Of a DNA stretch of 8,339 nucleotides, positions 6,004 to 8,339 are shown piece after piece. Source of the stretch: Prolixibacteraceae bacterium (GTDB lineage: Bacteria > Bacteroidota > Bacteroidia > Bacteroidales > Prolixibacteraceae). The notes under the pieces were generated by a model that ran no database searches, was not told where the DNA came from, and saw nothing but the letters and a program-made list of their open reading frames with translations. A program made the position numbers and the translations under genes. Each line of letters opens with the position of its first letter. Position 1 is the first letter of the stretch. The stretch is taken from the NCBI GenBank assembly GCA_016930735.1, contig JAFGGF010000263.1:1-8339 (forward strand), given 5' to 3'.

Positions 6004-6403
6004 GGTGGAGCTGGCGGGAGTCGAACCCGCGTCCAAACGAGGAAGCAATATGCTTTCTACATGCGTATCCCCGACTTAATTTTTGTGCAAACACCGGATC
6101 AGGGCCACCCATGTTTGCCTTAGCTCCTTAATTTTCGCAGAAACTCCGGAGCACCATTCCTGCTATCCCCGATTTATTTGCACCGCCTGATCGGGCCGCT
6201 TCAGGGAAATAGCACCCGGGCGATGTCTTGTCCAGGCACCTAGTGCCCGGATTAAGCAGTTAACCTACTGTGATTCGGTTACGCAGCAAGAGCGTAATTT
6301 TCTTCGCCAATTATGGTGTTGATCATTAGGATTTACGGGCCAACAATCAAAGCCCGGCATGCTTACATACCTCTTCTACCCGCTGTCAAAACCAGTCAGC
6401 CCC
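6004..6403 (-). ncRNA. ssrA: Transfer-messenger RNA (tmRNA)
   Basis: This RNA rescues stalled ribosomes by acting first as alanyl-tRNA and then as mRNA for a degradation tag. The 5' end GGGGCUGACUGGUUUUGACA at 6403 downward and the 3' end with the T-arm core GGGUUCGACUCCCGCC and acceptor strand CAGCUCC define the tRNA-like domain. The 7-bp acceptor stem GGGGCUG/CAGCUCC has the G3-U pair that alanyl-tRNA synthetase recognises. The tag frame is at 6308-6279 and reads GEENYALAA followed by TAA; the ALAA end is the protease signal. The 3' end is encoded as ACC followed by T, so the terminal A of CCA must be added after transcription. The length of about 400 nt fits a one-piece tmRNA. Exact ends are inferred from the acceptor pairing. 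Confidence 0.97.
6279..6308 (-). other. tmRNA proteolysis-tag reading frame (GEENYALAA)
   Basis: The codons GGC GAA GAA AAT TAC GCT CTT GCT GCG TAA encode the tag. The resume codon is taken as GGC (Gly), by analogy with Bacteroidales tags that start with Gly-Glu. The C-terminal ALAA is the part recognised by ClpXP-type proteases. Confidence 0.9.
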
Positions 6404-6417
6404 GATAAGAAGGATTG

Positions 6418-6425
6418 CAAAAATA
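6418..6425 (-). promoter_or_regulatory. Putative ssrA -7 box (TATTTTTG)
   Basis: On the minus strand TATTTTTG fits the Bacteroidota -7 consensus TAnnTTTG exactly. It lies 14 bp upstream of the mature tmRNA 5' end, which leaves room for a short leader removed by RNase P. The -33 region is T/A-rich (TTTTT about 21 bp upstream) with no perfect TTTG. The position makes a separate promoter for ssrA plausible even though the response-regulator gene upstream runs in the same direction. Confidence 0.5.
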
Positions 6426-6480
6426 CAAAATTCCTGCAATTATTTTAAAAATGATTTCTTAGAAAACAAGTGTAGGATTT

Positions 6481-7803
6481 CTATTTCAGTTTTTCACGCA
6501 AAGTTTTCCTGTCGATTTTAAGGATTTCTGCAGCTTTTGTTTTATTTCCCTTTACAAATGCTAATACCTGTTCTATGTATTCTTTTTCAGCATCGGCAAG
6601 CGAACCAAACGTTTTTTTCTGAGGATTTACAGAGTAACGCAGTATTTTAGGTAAGTCGGGGGTTTTGATCACTGGTTCATCTGTCATAATAACAAGACGG
6701 TGAACCAGGTTTTCAAGTTCCCTTACATTTCCCGGCCAGTAATAATTCAGGAAAATATCGATAACTTCGTCAGAAAACTCGGGAGTTGATTTAATTGTTT
6801 CCTCTGAGTATTTGTGGGCAAAGTGGTTTGCCAGCAATAAAATATCGTCGCCTCTTTCACGTAACGGTAAAATGTGGATTGGAATAACATTCAGCCGGTA
6901 ATACAAGTCTTCTCTGAAAATGCCTTTTTTAATCAGGACTTCAGGATCGGAGTTGGAAGAAGCAATTATCCGGGTATCAATTTTCTGCGATTTATTGCAA
7001 CCAATCATATATACTTCTTTTTCCTGGAGCACCCTCAGCAGTTTTGCCTGCATCGGGGGTGTTGTATTTGTAATTTCATCCAGGAAAATAGTTCCACCGT
7101 CGGCAGCCTGGAAAAAACCACCTCTTGATTCATAAGCGCCTGTAAAAGCTCCTTTTTTATACCCGAACATTTCACTTTCCATCAGTTCGTCAGGGATAGC
7201 CCCGCAGTTTACCGGCACAAAAGGTGCTGAGGCCTGGGAACTGTTGTAATGGATTGCACGGGCAACCAGTTCCTTGCCTGTTCCTGTTTCTCCGGTAATC
7301 ATTACAGTTGCTTTAATTTTTGATGCTTTGTCAATTTCGCGGTAAATTTTCAGCATTCCCGGTGAGCCGCCAATTAATCCGGTTTGAAGTAATGGAAGTC
7401 CCTCAAACCTTGCATTGCCGATTTCACGGTTCCGGAGTTTTTGAAGAGATGATTGTACAGCTTCTAATAATTCCTGTTCAGTGAACAACTTAGTAAGGTA
7501 CTCACAGGCACCAAGTTTTACAGTTTCTACAGCAGTTTCAATAGTGGGGTATCCGGTAATTACAAGGACTACTGTATTCCGGTAATTTTCGTTTACAAAA
7601 CGTACGAGTTCAGTCCCTTCGATTTCAGGCATCCTTATATCTGTGATTACCAGGTCAATATCAATTTCCTGTAATAATTTAATCGCTTGTGCAACGCCCG
7701 AAACAGTGTAAACTGAATACCCTTTGGGAGTAAGTATCCTTCTGATTAATTCCAGCATGTTTGCCGAATCGTCAACAGCCAATATGTTTTTTTTCCCCGG
7801 CAT
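6481..7803 (-). CDS. NtrC-family sigma-54-dependent response regulator
   Basis: This is a DNA-binding activator that, when phosphorylated, uses ATP to open sigma-54 promoters. The 440-residue product has three domains. The receiver (about 5-120) has the acidic pair D11/D12, phospho-acceptor D55 (VITDIRMPE), T83 and K105. The AAA+ domain (about 143-370) has Walker A GETGTGKE at 171-178, the sigma-54 contact loop GAFTGA at 218-223, Walker B IFLDEI at 239-244, and an arginine-rich REDLYYRLN stretch. A Fis-type helix-turn-helix (408-440, GNKTKAAEILKIDRKTLREKLK) ends the protein. One oddity: the residue after K105 is Leu where receivers usually have a cis-Pro (TKLF instead of TKPF). The start ATG lies 8 bp after the stop of the histidine kinase gene, its likely partner in one transcript. 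The regulon is unknown, and I saw no convincing -24/-12 promoter in the window. Confidence 0.95.
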   Translation of the reverse strand: MPGKKNILAVDDSANMLELIRRILTPKGYSVYTVSGVAQAIKLLQEIDIDLVITDIRMPEIEGTELVRFVNENYRNTVVLVITGYPTIETAVETVKLGACEYLTKLFTEQELLEAVQSSLQKLRNREIGNARFEGLPLLQTGLIGGSPGMLKIYREIDKASKIKATVMITGETGTGKELVARAIHYNSSQASAPFVPVNCGAIPDELMESEMFGYKKGAFTGAYESRGGFFQAADGGTIFLDEITNTTPPMQAKLLRVLQEKEVYMIGCNKSQKIDTRIIASSNSDPEVLIKKGIFREDLYYRLNVIPIHILPLRERGDDILLLANHFAHKYSEETIKSTPEFSDEVIDIFLNYYWPGNVRELENLVHRLVIMTDEPVIKTPDLPKILRYSVNPQKKTFGSLADAEKEYIEQVLAFVKGNKTKAAEILKIDRKTLREKLK

Positions 7804-7811
7804 CAGCTTTT

Positions 7812-8339
7812 TTATTTATTTTCTGAGGCAACAGGAATTATAATTTCAAACCTGGTCCCAATACCAAGGTTGCTTTCTACCTTTATTTCTCCTTTCAGCG
7901 TACTAATAATTCCATGCACAACTGATAATCCAAGCCCGGTATTCAATTGTGAATCTTTGGTTGTAAAAAACGGGTCGTACATCCGTTTCAGAGTTTTTTC
8001 CGACATTCCAATCCCATCATCCTGAACAATAATGGAAACATTGCCATTGTTCCTTTTTGTCTGAAGAATTATATTCCCGCCTTCAGGCATTGCCTGAATA
8101 GAATTTACAACAAGGTTTATTATAACCTGATTTATTCGTACCGGATTAACACTGATTAATGGAATACCGTTTTCAAATAAAGTAACCAGCTTAATATTGT
8201 TTTTCCTGCACCTCGATTCAAGCAGGTAAATTCCCTGTTCAATGGTACTGTTGAGTTTTATGGGTTTGTCTTCCATCTCATCGGTTTTTGCGAAGGTCAT
8301 GAGTTTTCGGACAATGTTACGTGCATGAAATGCAGCATC
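7812..8339 (-). CDS. Sensor histidine kinase, C-terminal part (cut by the window edge)
   Basis: The frame is open to the right edge, so only the last 175 residues are visible. An internal ATG at 8300 is not the true start: the codons before it read DAAFHARNIVRKL, the second half of the dimerisation helix typical of NtrB-like kinases; the phospho-accepting His lies outside the window. The visible part is a complete GHKL ATPase domain. Counted from the edge it has an N-box with N79 (INLVVNSIQAM), G1 box DDGIGM at 107-112, F-box DPFFTTK at 122-128, and G2 box GLGLS at 135-139. It phosphorylates itself and then, most likely, the response regulator encoded 8 bp downstream. Sensor domains and signal cannot be judged from this window. 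Confidence 0.93.
   Translation of the reverse strand, partial: DAAFHARNIVRKLMTFAKTDEMEDKPIKLNSTIEQGIYLLESRCRKNNIKLVTLFENGIPLISVNPVRINQVIINLVVNSIQAMPEGGNIILQTKRNNGNVSIIVQDDGIGMSEKTLKRMYDPFFTTKDSQLNTGLGLSVVHGIISTLKGEIKVESNLGIGTRFEIIIPVASENK

Noticed and set aside
5892..6131. 79-codon frame on the + strand
   Set aside because: It runs through repeat copy 2 and antisense through the tmRNA 3' domain. The WRESNPRPNE segment is the usual product of translating the antisense of a tRNA-like T-arm, not a protein.

Overview
The window reads as chromosomal DNA from a member of the Bacteroidota, probably near the Bacteroidales/Marinilabiliales. The evidence is the tmRNA tag GEENYALAA (close to the GETNYALAA/GENNYALAA tags of Bacteroides and Porphyromonas as I remember them), promoter-like TAnnTTTG boxes instead of TATAAT, weak or absent Shine-Dalgarno sites, AT-rich spacers, and a lipoprotein-type solute-binding protein. 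No taxonomy search was possible.

Layout from left to right. Positions 1-399 are an AT-rich leader with nested inverted repeats and a TAnnTTTG box. They precede a gene for a small secreted or outer-membrane beta-barrel protein (400-1023, +). A 233-bp spacer with two perfect inverted repeats follows. Next is a complete polyamine ABC importer operon in the order potA-potB-potC-potD (1257-5504, +): ATPase, two permeases and a substrate-binding lipoprotein, tightly packed with a 4-nt overlap between potB and potC. The PotA homologue has its C-terminal TOBE-type region twice in tandem.

After potD comes a compact unit on the other strand. A 78-residue single-domain GIY-YIG nuclease gene (5661-5897, -) is bracketed by two related, same-orientation ~70-bp repeats (5578-5647 and 5929-5996). 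Each repeat holds a long hairpin, and the paired arms differ between copies in a way that keeps the pairing. The unit ends about 7 bp from the 3' end of the tmRNA gene ssrA (6004-6403, -). It looks like a tiny mobile or repeat-associated cassette and is the most interesting item in the window.

The right end is a two-component system on the minus strand. A histidine kinase, cut by the window edge (7812-8339), is followed after 8 bp by an NtrC-type sigma-54-activating response regulator (6481-7803). The two genes form one transcription unit that runs towards ssrA, which has its own TAnnTTTG box.

Functionally, the window combines polyamine uptake, ribosome rescue and sigma-54 signalling. Nothing in the sequence shows that the two-component pair controls the pot operon.
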